A stretch of 64,000 nucleotides of DNA from Cinnamomum chago (lineage: Eukaryota; Streptophyta; Magnoliopsida; Laurales; Lauraceae). The translations under genes and the position numbers were made by a program. A model generated the notes under the pieces. That model did not search any database. It saw nothing but the letters and a program-made list of their open reading frames with translations, and was not told the DNA's origin. Location of the stretch: NCBI GenBank assembly GCA_038049695.1, contig CP142457.1, forward strand, positions 25,186,501 through 25,250,500, in the 5' to 3' direction. Numbering within the stretch: position 1 is the first letter of the stretch; the number at the start of each line of letters is the position of its first letter. This document shows positions 45,276 to 57,682 of this stretch, piece by piece.

Positions 45276-46177
45276 TAGGCCTGTAAATGGGCTGGGCCAG
45301 GCCGGACCTATGGGTGAACTTTCCTATGCTCAGTTTATGCATGGCCTGGCCCCGGTGGAAAAAGCCTCCAAAGGGCCTGCCCTACCTATGCCCTAAACCT
45401 ACGCTCAAGGGTTAGGGTTAGGTCGGTGTCCTTACCCTACCTTCAGTATATGCAAGGCCAGGCCCGGGTGAGCCAAAGCCCTCAAAGGGCATGCTCTACT
45501 TAGACCCTTATTCCACCCTCAAGGGACCCTTATTCCACCCTCGAGGGTCATGGCAGGGCACAGGGCCCAAAAACAAAAAAAATGATTTTTAGTTTCTCTC
45601 TACATTGCCACTGAATATTGAGAGATAGTTCATACAATTGTAGTTGATAGTATCCAAAACTTAGAAAACAAAGAACTTAGAAGTTTACACTTACCTATAA
45701 AGATAGTTGCTAAGACTTTCAAGAAATGAAAATAGATTAATAAATTCATAAAATATAAAAATAGCCCATTTGGCACATTTAGATTTCCAAAGGAAAGTTA
45801 AAAAAAATCAACCCTTTTGGAGATTGTTGTAGAATTAATGTTAAAGAATTAAGTAAAGGCCAACGTTTATAGGCACCGTAGATGCTAGATATTTATAAAA
45901 TAAAACAATGGAAATAAACACCAATCAAAATTATTGGTTTTTTCTTAATATTTTAATTTTGAAAATTTCAATATTATTGATGTATATTATCACTATCTAC
46001 CCTTATGTCCATTTACCATTGATGTATAAGCTTGAATTCAGATCCAAGCATATAGAAATAGCCACATTCAGATCCATGACTTTCAAATTTGGTCAATGAT
46101 CTCATTCAAGTTGAGCATTGTGTATAACATATACATAGGCCCAATACGAACCTGACCCATATGTTAACACCTGCCTA
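45276..46177. mobile_element. hAT-like element candidate, about 900 bp
   Basis: The left end TAGGCCTGTAAATGGGC and the reverse complement of the right end, TAGGCAGGTGTTAACATATG, are roughly similar, and the first 300 bp carry GGGCCAGGC-type text common in plant hAT MITEs. The 8-bp flanks do not match convincingly. Low confidence. Confidence 0.35.
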
Positions 46178-47637
46178 CTGAAAATGTTAACCCAAATATA
46201 TAGCCTGAAAGATCGAGGGTATAATGAAACCCTAAATTGCCGGGACAGGCTTGGGTATTCTTGTTGGATCACATTGCAATAGTAAATTCGGTCAACGAGG
46301 GTATCCCCATGGTATTACCAGACATGACTATTGCGAAGGGCAACACACGTGCACCAAGTAAGTCTTAGATAGGTTTAAACATAGGAGCAAATCCAAACCT
46401 TACCAGTAAACCATCACCCAAGAGGGTATGACAGGTTGAATAGAGAGAACAAACTCAATCCAACTTAAACCTAAACCATTATTTAATTGAATGAATGAAT
46501 TTAACAACCGAAACTAATACCTAAAAGGCACATGTAAACCCTCCTATCCGCATGCACCGGATAAAACAATGGGAGGTAGCCAACGAAGGTAAATTTCAAA
46601 TACAAGACCTCTTCACTTTCTGCACAAGAGTCCTTGGTCAACAGAGCTACCACTCGGTTATTGTCTTCACAACCATTGATTTTAAAATCTTAAAAGTTTA
46701 GCAATTTCTAACTTACATTTTCTATGAAATTCAATCCGTGCGTCAAATTAAGGTTAATGCTCATTCCTGAAGCGGGTTAGTAAGGAGTGGTGGATTAATC
46801 AAGAGGCCCAACATGGTAAGGAAAAAAAAGTCACCTCTCATGTAAATAAACCTAAAATTTATCTTAATGGGTTATATATTCATTATAATCCATCTCAGGC
46901 TCAGGGCTCAATTACAAATTCAACCCACTCACAATCACTAATCCACATTGAATTAACATTCACCCTAATTTGACACTAATCTGAATAATAATCATCATCG
47001 GATTAAATTGCATGATTCATGAAATATAATCCGATGGTGAATATCATTTTGATTAGTGCCAAATTAGGATAAGTGCTAATTAATTGGGGGTCACTGAGAG
47101 TGAGTGTGGGTGGTTAGATTTGTCATGAGATGTCCCACGCGGCGGTCAAAAGGTTACCTCTCATGTAAGTATTTGAGAGGTACCTCTTAGCAGATATTTA
47201 ACCTATATTATCCCATTCAGCAAAGCTTCCATTATTTAAATTCTCTTGTACCATCCCCCATGATAAGCTACCACCTCAGCCCCATTACATTTTCTTTTTA
47301 TCTTTTTGATGGGAACACCAAGTACTCTTTTGTTGTGTGGAAAAAGCTGGCCAAATGGGTGGAGAATGGATTATCTCCTCAACAATCTGTAAATGGCTCA
47401 GAACCAATTGCATCTCAGATTCTTTACTGCTATTGCAACTATGCAGACAACACTACCTAGATAGTGACAGAGAAGTTCAAGCAAGAAGTCAGAAACAAAG
47501 AACAAAAATGGAGAGGCATAATAATGCTTCCACTCAATCTACAGAAGGTGCATGAAACAAAATTAGGTTCTTACAAGACTCTTCCAAACAAGCTTTTGGG
47601 TTGGTTAACCACACCCTTGAAATCAATAGATGGATTT
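46178..47637. other. Intergenic and 3' flanking DNA of the SEC11 gene
   Basis: No coding exon before 47638. The segment next to 47638 is presumably the 3' untranslated region of the - strand SEC11 gene. A SINE-like piece lies within. Several GGTAC/CTCATGT-like short repeats near 46830 and 47150. Confidence 0.4.
46560..46665 (-). mobile_element. SINE-like tRNA-derived fragment
   Basis: On the - strand box A TAACCGAGTGG (46660-46650) and a box B-like GTATTTGAAATTT (46603-46591) are spaced as in tRNA-derived SINEs. The tail region is unclear. Confidence 0.45.
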
Positions 47638-50600
47638 CTACTCCTTCGAAGTTATGACCAGCAATCCCAAGGCCCCGATAAGTACGTACTGAAAGAAAGA
47701 ATGAACGGCAGGCATTAGAATCTAGAAAAACACAAGGCTTCCTCCGCCAGACTTCCACTTGACCAAACAAACTGAAAACAATTTAGAAATAGTTCTGACA
47801 ATCTCATATTATCTTAAAAGAAATTAAAATCATACAGCTCAAAATAACTTAAAGACTGCACATTGCAACTTAATGAATGGACATTCACCTTCCACGTAAA
47901 ACTTGTTATGCCGAAGGTGGATTTGGTAATAAAGCAAATAGCAAAAAGTTTGAATATTTTGGCAGAATAGACTGTCATCCATTGGACTTGCAAGGGACTT
48001 GGAAATCAAATTATGTGGGACAGTAGGGTGCTATTTTTATATAAAAACATTTGTGTGAGAAACAGTTCCCATGGTTCTCACCGTGCGAATCGCATAGTGG
48101 GGCCCACCTATCACCAATCCAAAACCATGCACCAAACAAGGATCCCCCTGATAGTCACCGATCCAGGGTTTGGCACCAATTTGAGAGGACTAGATTGTTG
48201 GATGGAAGGTAGATTATTTATTTATTTTTGAATATGAAGCCATTAAACTTGTAGGCCATGGATGAGAGGGCCAGATTGCCAGAGGCATGGGATTGGGGTC
48301 AAACTTGATACCTAGGGTGGTCCCACATGGATCTTTTCATCCCCCAGTCCCATCCCCATATGGGACCCACATTGTGCCTCATAATTGGTTCGCACTCAAG
48401 GTTCACACCCGGATAAAACCCACTTTTAAATGTTATGCTCGAACCAAATATTAGACATGCTTATTTGGAGCATAAGTTAAAAAGGATAGGTGTCTTTGCA
48501 AAATCTCTCCACATTTTATGGAATATAATGACATCAAGGTCCTTTTTTTACAGACATCAGCTAAGAAACATCACTATCCCCCCTTTTTCTTCCCTTCTTT
48601 ATTTCATTTCATTTCTGCAATATCAAATAGTGGGAGTTCTCAAGTAGGCAAACCTTGATTATAGGTTTTTCGGTCATGATAATGGTCACCCAGCCAACAT
48701 ATGGTAAAAACCTGTGAAGAAATAAACAAAGTGACTGCTAAGAAAGGAAAATAAATTGAGCAAAAGGTTTAAAAGTCACAATTAAAGACAATTGTAAGTA
48801 AATAACAATTTCTTCTCACTGATGTCAATTTACGATAACAATGTAAAGCTGAACTAAAATTGAACTTCAGAGTTCTTACCCAACAGCCCTCCCCATGATG
48901 TGGTGCTTCTGAAGCCAAAGCTGACCATGAGCGTATAAAAGCCTATCATCTCCAAAATTATTATCGCCTGAAGTAGAGAAATCAGCATCAAATGATTGAG
49001 ATGATTGTTGCTTAAAAAAAGGAACATAAACCACCCAACTAAACCATCTTGGCCAGTGTGAACCGTCTCAATATATATCATATAGGGGTGTGTTTGGCAT
49101 CATGCCATTTGGATGTTCCCATGCCCCCACAAGAAGAGATCACAGAAAATATGTTTGGTAGGTGTAAATCATTGTTCCTAATTTTGATCTCGCCGGGAAG
49201 GAATTCTAAAATCTTAACCTGCTGGCACAGGAAAGTTTTTTTTTTTTTTTTTTGAATGGTTACTTTCATTAAAAGGAGCAAACTAAACAAGAGAAAAGTA
49301 TTGAAAGCAAGAAAGAGCGAAAGAGGAAAACAAAAGAACCCTAAAAAAACCACCTAGCGCCCTATCATAGAGACGACAACCTCTTTCCAGTGATACACAA
49401 TTTGATCTAATGAGTATCCCCTAAAAGGAAGAATAGACACCCAAAAAGCTACTAGAAACCTCGATTTCTCCACCAATCTGCTCTCATCACAAGCAATTCC
49501 TTCAAAACATCTCTTGTTTCTTTCCTTCCAAATCGTCCATATCACCGATAAAAATGACAACCGCCACATCACTTTACCTCTAGGGCCCCCAATTGGGGTC
49601 TTCCAAGCTTGGAAAAGCTCAGGGAGAGAATGAGGAAGGGCCCAGCAGCAATCAAATCCTCCTATCATGGCCATCCACATCGTCTGAGCTGATTTACAAT
49701 TGAGCAAGAGATGATCCACGGATTCTTCGTCCCTCAAGCACATAGGGCAGCCATTCACTATCTGCATCCCTCTCCTCCTCAAAAGATCCATCGTGGAGAT
49801 CCTCTTCCTAAGAGCAAGCCACCCGAATACAAGGATCCTCTCCCCCGATTCAATTTTGTACCTGATATTCTCCAAGAAAAGTCTCTTAACCGAGAGGATT
49901 CCTTTCCAAATAGTAGATGAATTCCAAGGGGGATCCGGAACATCCCACCCATGCCTTGGCAGGTTGTATTTCCTTTCCAACACCTGTCTCCAAAGGCCTT
50001 GTGAACCGTCTCCAATCCTCCACGGCCATTTGCGCAGAAGGGCAAGTTCATCTTCTTTAGGGGTCTAACTCCCAGGCCTCCTTCTTCCTTCGACTTACAA
50101 ATGGACTCCCAATCTACCAAGTGAAGCTTCTTCTGAGGACTTGCACCATGCTATAAGAACTCTCTCTCCAGCCTTTCTAGCCTCTTTATAATGGAGGTCG
50201 GACATCTAAACATGGAGAAGCTAGCACAGGAAAAAAAAAAAAACTCATTTTTTTAATAAACAACTTGCTAGCACAATTGTTTCCTATTAATTTCCTACCA
50301 TCTAAAGAAGCCCGTCTAGAGAGGACTCCAAATCCCGTCACTCATCCTAGAGGTATGCCCCATGTTCACAATCTCAAAGAATGTGGCTCCACTTTATAAT
50401 TTCTAAAGGAAGGGTCACATGGTCACAATCACAAAAGATTGGCCCACATTATAAATCCTATAAAGGTGGGACCACAATACTATGAGTGTGGCCCCCATGT
50501 TGTAATTTTCTAAAAGTGAGCACCACATTGTAATTTCTAAAGGTGGGTCCTAGAAAAGGTGTCCCCACTTTGTAATTTCTAAAGGTGGGTACCATGTTAA

Positions 50601-53600
50601 AATTCTAAAGGTGGGCCCCATGTTCACAATCACAAAAAAGGTGGCACCACATTATAATTCCTATAAAGGTGGCTCCACATGATGATTCCTATGAATGTGG
50701 CCCCTTTGTTCTGATTTTTAAAGGTGGGTACCATGTTGTAATTTCTAAAGGTGGGTTCCGTGTTCACAAACGCAAAAAGGTGTCACCGCTTTATAATTCC
50801 CAAAGGTGGGTCACATGGTCACAATCACAAAATGTGGGCTCACACTGTAAATCCTATGAAAATAGGCCACATATTCTAATTTATACGGTGGGCACCACAT
50901 TGTAATTTCTAAAATTGGGTCCCATGTATGAAAATAATAGTGCCGCAAATAATAAAAAGGTGGGTCCCACGTTGTAAATCTTATAATTCTTACTTTTGTT
51001 TCTTAGAATAAAATCTTTACAATGTTATGAAACAAGTTCGGTATAGCATATTCTCAGCAAAATAATCTAACATATTGCCAAACAAGTTTTACACGGCATA
51101 GCCTCACCACAACCCAATCTCAACACGATCTGTTCTGAGACAAGAATTGGGAACAAGAGAACGATGCCTAATGGGCCCTAGATTTCTCAAACTGAAATGG
51201 CATCAGCCAATACCCTTCGCAAATGTATCTTCGATATGCCAAGACGAACTATTCCTTCACTTTTTCAGCTGAAAATGAAATCACACTGGTACAGTTGATA
51301 CACTGGTACATATCAACCTATTAGCAACATGCATCAGTTTTCCGCCAAGCTGATAAAAAGTACGATATAGGAGAGAGACACAGAACAAATAGCATGATGA
51401 AACTTACTGGAATCACAAGGAACTTAATCAAGCCATACTGACACTGATGTGACTTGCTTGAACACTGGCTCTGGTATTCAATACTTGCCTAGGCCACCAC
51501 ATGGCCATTGGGATGTCAACCCTTCCAGAATCTATAAAGTAGCCCATCCAATATGAAAGCCAGGCCCAAGCTTCTTATCTCAGCCCGGCACCATCTGTAC
51601 TGTTTCAACTACTATACCTTAAAGATATCCTATCACTGCACAATTATTCATGGATAAAGCTTCGGCATTGATACTTCCATCTCTAATTATTAATAATAAA
51701 CAAATCCCAATACCTAATACTAGTGAGGTTTATCATCTCTAGCATCAAATATTTCAACAATCAAAACATCTATTGATCTCCACACAGTCACGCACACAAT
51801 TGTTCCTTTCCAGCCAAATAGACCAACAAACATCTGACAGTGTAATTATGAAGGATGATATTGATATCACATTAGTTGATATACCCAAACCACCTTCCAC
51901 TAGCTAGCTTAACATACTACGGCATATCCAGAAATCTCTGGACAGTTCCACGAAATGATCCCACACTGATTTAGTAAACGGGAAACAAATAAGGAGATGA
52001 TTCACATCCTCCCACTCCACAAACAAAAGTTACAGACATTACCAATTAAACAGCACAAATTATCCACTGTAAAAATTTTATTCAAGCCAACCCCCACACA
52101 GAAGCTCGAAAGTTGGAGGAATTTTAAGTTGTAAAAAAAATAAATGATAAAGACTCCATTTATCTATATCTTTCCTATTAGCTGATCATGGGAGCTCCTG
52201 ACAGAAAATTCACCATTATTATCAGGATGCCATTCCAAAAGTTTCTCCTGAACTTGGTCCATGATCCTGATGCAATAAATTCATAAAGGCCTCAAAGACC
52301 TCAACCATTTCATCCATCAAGTTTCTCCTCATATATAAATAAACTACTAGTTTGGACTTTCTTGATTTCTTTCAGCATTTTTTTAACCTAAAATACAATT
52401 TTTTTCGTTATCGATACGTATCGCTCAACCAATACATATTGCTCAATATGTATCATTTTGTGGGCCAGCTGATGTGCCATCCACAATTTTAAACCTTGGT
52501 CACAAACACTTTGAACAAGTCATCTTATTGTTTGTTGTAAGTTGAGTGCTGTCATCCACTGGTATCCTATTTTCCCATCAAGTATATGATGTGACTATTA
52601 CCTTTAATTACTGACAATGAATTACACCACATGTATTCTGTCATGTGAACCTGAGAGACATTCAATCAATACCATTGAACTAATAGACAGATTGCTACTA
52701 TCAACTGGCCCTTATCCGTATACAGGCCAGTTTATTTACTGAATTTTCACCATCAAATTGGCTGAACTCTTTCTTGCGTTCTTTTAACAGATAGACCACA
52801 ACATGGATGCTGTCTTGGCCTTTATTTGTCTTTTGAATTTTGGTGACAATACTAGAATTTTATTTAGATTACTGAATATTACTAGGGAGTTTGATCATGC
52901 GCTGGACTGTTAGATTCGGGTCAGATTGGTCTGAGTAAACCTGGAATAAACTGAATTTGATCCATATGAACCTGATTTGAGTACTTTGACCCAACATCTC
53001 ATTTACATCTGCATATATTTGGTACCAGGGGCACAAGCGAGAAAACAATAAATTTTGCAGTTGAAGTTGCCTCATACCCTTTAAATTATTTTCTGTATCT
53101 AATGCTAATAATTTCCTCATGAAGATCAACATGGATAACATAGTCAGGGATGATACCAATTAAAGAATGGTCAGAAAAAAGAAAATCAACTGCAGTACCA
53201 TGTCATGTCATGCCTCATAAAAAAATGAAATCCAAATATTTCATTGTCAAGATCATTAGGACATGAAACTGGGACCTGTCAATAGGTTCCACCTTCCATA
53301 TAACTGTCTATTTAAATAGAAATCTTCAAAATATGTTACCTTTTGTGAGAACATCAACCTCTCCAGTGTCTTGTCTTTCATGAACCTATAACCAAAAACA
53401 AAACTAATATGATTAGGACGAGAAAGAAAGCGAGAGTGTGAGAGAGGATAACATAATGTCTGACAAGGAAATTCCGCCATTAAATTACAAGATGGTATAA
53501 AAATGCTTCGTAAGAAAAAAAAAAAAGACAAAAAAGAAAGAAAATTGAAAGTAGACAGGATTGCACAGGGCCTCTACCACCCCTAGGCAAGTATTATAAG

Positions 53601-54108
53601 TTAACAGCAACTTTTGTAACTAATGACTTGATTATGGAAGGAAATCACTACAGATTTCTTTCACCTTTTACAATTTCCTTTCTAAGTTCTAGCTGCCACA
53701 AAATATGCCACGTCAACCACTATAGATTCTTTGACACTCCCCTAAGGTCTTGGGACCATGGTTCAAAATCACAGTCGCGATGGGCATCATGGTCGATCCT
53801 AAACGTTGATAACAAAGTAATACACTATGGTTCACACCACAATGAGCCATTGCACATGAATGTCTTCCCCTAAAAAATCTGAAAATATATCCAAAATTTC
53901 AAGATATCCAAAAAATGCAAGAATCCAATGTCTTTATTTCCATCGGGCCCAAGAAAAAGCAATTTGATGGTCCACAAAAAAGAAAAGATCTTGTAACTCT
54001 ATTTTGTAAAAAGAAAATAAAAACTGTTGGAATTTATTCAAATGTAATAACTGAGTGAAATATATTTGCTAAAAGTTTTTGAAATATTAATATAAAATCC
54101 CAGATATG

Positions 54109-54139
<31 letters not shown>

Positions 54140-55917
54140 AAAGAGAGAGAGAGGTAAATATCATTCTAGATTTAGGGTTTCAAATCTCCAAATGTTTAGA
54201 ATTGGACTGATTTTGCACCTCACCTCACCGGGTAAAGGTGTTTTGCCTGCTGGCAAGAATATACAAGCCAATATCCTAGCATTCACACTTGTTTTTCCCC
54301 TTCTTTTTAACTGTTTATGCTCTACTTATGTTCGATGGGAACCAAAACTTCTAAATCACTTAATATTTAACAAAAATGAATCATGGAAAGAGATTGGCTA
54401 AAAATAGTTACCTTAATTACCCGATGCACAATTGGAATCTCGCGTCCCTGAAACATTTGAGTGGACAAGATGGATTAGGAAACAGATGTGCAGGACATAT
54501 GGACTCTAGATCAATGGGAAAAGCTCCAATGATGATGACATATATAGGTGTTCACACAGAAGCAAAAGAAAAGGGGGGAAAGCACACAGAACAACAATTA
54601 TAAGAATAAGCACACATTGATCCAAAGGAGAAACATTACTCTGTTTTTACATAATTCAAGATCATGAAGATAAACAGCAACTAGACAAGGAAAAGATATA
54701 AAATTATCTGTTCTGTTCACATTAAAGATCACAGTTTTACACAAAAATGGTGATTATACTTGATAGCTCCAAGAACAAAACCAAAAGAAAAACCTACCTG
54801 AGGGACAAACTATTGGAAATCCAGCCTAATATCAGAGGATATATTGGTTCAATAAATTCTTAGGAAGCTTTCAGGGATGACCCATGGAGCCACAAAGGGA
54901 CCCTTTTGAAGCTGTCCATGATGGAGCCACGAAGGGACCCCTTTTGGTAGATCCCAGTGGTTTGTTAAGTTGATTTTGTATAAGTTTAGTCTAGATGATC
55001 ATTCTGTTTTGTGTATAACCTACAAGGGGCTGATAGGATGGTTCCTTTGATTGCTTATACTATGTGAAGACAGCTTTTTCTCTTGTAGGTTATTAGGTTC
55101 CTATAGCTGATTTTGTTTTTTTGTTGATGTATTTGTAATCTCAAATCATTAACTGTTATATACATACATACATAACACGCACACACACAAAAATATTCAG
55201 GTGAGAACTAGTCACTGATCCCATCCAAACTGTACACAAAAAAGGACCACCCACCCCCGATAGTCACTAATCCCGAGCTTTGGCACCCATCCGAATGGAC
55301 TGGACCGTTGGATGGAGGAGTTGAAGGTTTTCCTTTCTTTTTTTCTTTTTTTTTTTTTAATACGAACCTATTAAACTTGTGGGTAACGGATGAAGGAGTT
55401 AGTAGGCATAGGATTGGGGTCAAACTTGATACCTAGGGTGGTCCCACATAGATCTTTCCATCACCCTGGTCCCATCCCTAGATGGGACCTACAGTTGGGC
55501 CCCATAGAAAGTTCTTACGGTGACTAGAACAGTTCTCACCTGAACAAAGCCTATATATATTTATATTTATATTTATATATATGGGAGATGCTCCTGTGAG
55601 AGCATCTCTTATCTTACTATTAGAGATAAGGTGGGAACCCTCACATTTAAGTTGTTGGCATTGGATATGGATGTGATGACCCCCACCTTATCTCTCATAG
55701 TAAGGTGAGAGCATCTCTCATAGGAGCATCTCCCAATATATATATATATATTTATATTTATATATATGGGAGATGCTCCTGTGAGAGCATCTCTTACCTT
55801 ACTATTAGAGATAAGGTGGGAACCCTCACATTTAAGTTGTTGGCATTGGATATGGATGTGATGACCCCCACCTTATCTCTCATAGTAAGGTGAGAGCATC
55901 TCTCATAGGAGCATCTC

Positions 55918-55956
<39 letters not shown>

Positions 55957-57682
55957 AGTAAATCTGCTAGTGAGACCAATACAACAGAAAACAAACTCTT
56001 TGTGTGAATACATGGTTGAATATCGGAAAAAGTCACTCTTCAAAAAAAAATATATATATATATATATTGGAAAAGGCGAATACATGGTTGAATATCGGAA
56101 AAAGTCACTCTTCAAAAAAAATATATATATATATATATATTGGAAAAGGCCCTGGAATAAACCAGAAGGGGAGATCTTTAACCAAGCGGCCAAAAAAGGT
56201 TCAAGGAACAAGAAGGGGAGATCTTTAACCAAGCGGCCAAAAAAGAAGTTAGATTATAGCATAACAAAGAATATGGCTTTTGAATAGGGGCATAGTGAAA
56301 AAGTAGATCACACAAAGGCAACCTCAAAGGTAAGCGTGAACAAGTAGATCACACAAAGGAGATCTCAAATGCAAGGCATGAGCTTTCATGTACAATGGAT
56401 GATTTTTCATGGAAAGTATACTGTCTAAAATCATGCTTCTTTGATGCAAGTCTGATTAGATCAATTTCTATGAATTGATAACGATTAAGAAGATTCGTTA
56501 TTGGACACTGGTGATCGAGCCTACGAGACATGGCCACACTTGTATAAGGGCTCAAGGCACAATTGGACCTGAAACAAACCCATATATTAAATCAAATATG
56601 ACAACAGGGGCTGTTTTGCTGAAAGCATAAAATACAAGGTCCTTTTTGAGATTTTCAGAAGTTTTGAAGCTCTTAAAAGAGCCTAACATGCAACAACTTT
56701 GGAGGATTGATTGTGGTGGGCCATACCAGACCCAATCCTCTCAAGTCCAACTTCAATGGTGTCGCTCAAAAGTGATCTTCCAGATCTGGGTGGCGGAGTC
56801 GTCATCAAGTGGCCCACTGGGCCCCACAAGCCATCTCATGCAGGATATTGACCACAACCAGATCTCTGAAAACTGCTATTTTTCCTTATTTCTTTTAGTA
56901 ATATTTATAAATTCTGATTAAGAAAGTATTGTAAGGACTTCTTATCATAGTATAAGTTTAATTAGTCGGATTTTTCCTAGGGTTTTGTGTGGTTTTAAGT
57001 CTTATATATAGATGTTAAGGTCGAAATTACAGTTCATGCTACAGTAAAGTTTCAGGATACTACTCAATAAAGCATTGTTTTGCTTTGTTTTTCCACTCTC
57101 CATTGTGTCTTGGCATGGTGATTGAGAAGGCTTTATAGGTCAGATTTTTGGGTTTTTCTGTATTGTTCCTTGCACTAATTTAATTCTGGAATTTTATTAA
57201 TCTGTTGTAATCAATTTTGTTTTCTGGGATATTTTCCGGTATTGGTTATTTGGGCCCTAGCATTCCGATTATATCGAATCGGGACTGCGTCAAAGTCATG
57301 ACTCACGCATCATTAGGTGGATATTTCCAGTGAAACAATTATTCTACATGACTTCATGTCAAAATCTGAAGTAATAAAACAGAAGGACACAACGTCAACA
57401 AAATCTTGGGTATGATATAAAAAAAAAAAAGTTCGCACCAAAGTGGAAAGAAATAAATAGATTCCCTTCCCTAAAATAAATAAATAATTATCATCATGAA
57501 CATTAGCATGAACTTACTGACATGCATCAAAATCAAATAGAATTTGAAGGAAAAAAAAAATTGCCAACATAAGATACAAGTGCTACATTGAAGCCAAAAT
57601 CAATACATACATCAACATTAAATACAACAATTTCTCCGGCACGAATAGGATCCTTGCTCATGTGCAGGAACAGTATATCACC
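47638..57682 (-). CDS. SEC11: Signal peptidase complex catalytic subunit (SEC11), six downstream exons; first exon not found
   Basis: Sec11 is the ER membrane protease that removes signal peptides. Exons on the - strand: 57682-57611 (GDILFLHMSKDPIRAGEIVV...), 54447-54412 (GREIPIVHRVIK), 53385-53340 (VHERQDTGEVDVLTK), 48967-48880 (GDNNFGDDRLLYAHGQLWLQ...), 48711-48654 (FLPYVGWVTIIMTEKPIIK), 47688-47638 (YVLIGALGLLVITSKE, stop TAG). All borders are GT-AG, and phases agree (0, 0, 1, 2, 0). They give 116 residues. The family has about 180, so about 64 N-terminal residues are missing: the membrane anchor and the SGSMEP motif with the catalytic serine. The catalytic histidine (IVHRV) and the GDN/DDR acidic residues are present with no stop. 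The first exon may lie beyond the window, or be lost. Introns carry a LINE, MITEs and minisatellites. Confidence 0.92.
48053..48412. mobile_element. MITE-like repeat, relative of the copy at 55198-55542
   Basis: Shares long blocks with 55198-55542: GGATTGGGGTCAAACTTGAT, ACCTAGGGTGGTCCCACAT and a TTGGATGGA block followed by a T-rich patch. Ends GTGTGAGAA and the reverse complement of GGTTCACAC are weakly inverted. It lies in the 3' region of SEC11, in the intron between the last two coding exons. Confidence 0.6.
49235..50219 (-). mobile_element. 5'-truncated L1-type LINE with 14-bp target duplication
   Basis: The - strand encodes the end of LINE reverse transcriptase (WESICKSKEEGGLGVRPLKK) and the zinc-binding tail in a 209-codon frame (FLENIRYKIESGERILVFGW, CPMCLRDEESVDHLLLNC, WTIWKERNKRCFEG). 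The 3' end is an A tail, seen as a T run at 49236-49253 on the + strand. GCTGGCACAGGAAA (49221-49234) and GCTAGCACAGGAAA (50220-50233) are the duplication, 13 of 14 identical. Frame changes occur between the RT and zinc parts. It lies in a SEC11 intron. Young enough for the duplication to be nearly intact. Confidence 0.9.
50370..50990. repeat. Degenerate minisatellite, about 35-60 bp units
   Basis: More than a dozen imperfect units around AAAGGTGGGCACCATGTTGT, alternating with TTCACAATCACAAAAGGTGG-like and AATTCCTATAAAGGTGG-like text. The units vary in order, so it looks like a mixed array of two or three related units in a SEC11 intron. Confidence 0.7.
51000..53339. other. SEC11 intron, no other gene seen
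   Basis: AT-rich, stop-rich on both strands. About 52390-52494 ends in ATTTTAAACCTTGG after GATACGTATCG text and looks like a truncated relative of the hAT element at 60378-61598. Confidence 0.4.
53386..54411. other. SEC11 intron with (CA)n tract
   Basis: No gene. A CA microsatellite at 54108-54135 passes into a GA run to 54152. Confidence 0.5.
55198..55542. mobile_element. MITE-like element with CAGGTGAGAACT ends
   Basis: CAGGTGAGAACTAGTCAC at the left and, inverted at the right, CAGGTGAGAACTGTTCTAG plus TCAC. The interior matches the copy at 48053-48412. No clear target duplication. It lies in the SEC11 intron between 54447 and 57611. Confidence 0.65.
55583..55734. mobile_element. 152-bp MITE, first of two tandem copies
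   Basis: GGGAGATGCTCCTGTGAGAG and the inverted right end GGGAGATGCTCCTATGAGAG frame an element with arms of about 55 bp. Same family as the 110-bp copy at 34607-34716, which has a 9-bp target duplication. Confidence 0.8.
55768..55919. mobile_element. 152-bp MITE, second tandem copy
   Basis: Almost identical to 55583-55734 over its whole length (a CTTATC/CTTACC difference is visible) and shares the TTATATTTATATATAT flank. This indicates a segmental tandem duplication of about 185 bp and not a second insertion. An AT run follows at 55921-55953. Confidence 0.85.
55921..55953. repeat. (AT)n microsatellite
   Basis: Uninterrupted AT units directly after the second MITE copy. They give rise to meaningless YIYIYI reading frames. 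Confidence 0.95.
56007..56245. repeat. Cluster of small tandem duplications
   Basis: A unit of about 72 bp starting AATACATGGTTGAATATCGG is present twice (56007-56150), and a unit of about 47 bp starting AGAAGGGGAGATCTTTAACC is present twice (56165-56245). A third pair, AAGTAGATCACACAAAGG, lies at about 56300 and 56342. All in one SEC11 intron. Confidence 0.8.
56250..57610. other. SEC11 intron, no other gene seen
   Basis: No exon-like frame other than the SEC11 exon that begins at 57611. A 91-codon frame at 56646-56921 has no recognised motif. Confidence 0.4.

Noticed and set aside
49082-51180. A hAT element enclosing the LINE, with TAGGGG...GGCATC-like ends
   Set aside because: The end similarity is gapped and the flanking octamers do not match.
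55705-56287. Frames rich in Ile-Tyr repeats as proteins
   Set aside because: They translate (AT)n runs and duplicated MITE sequence.
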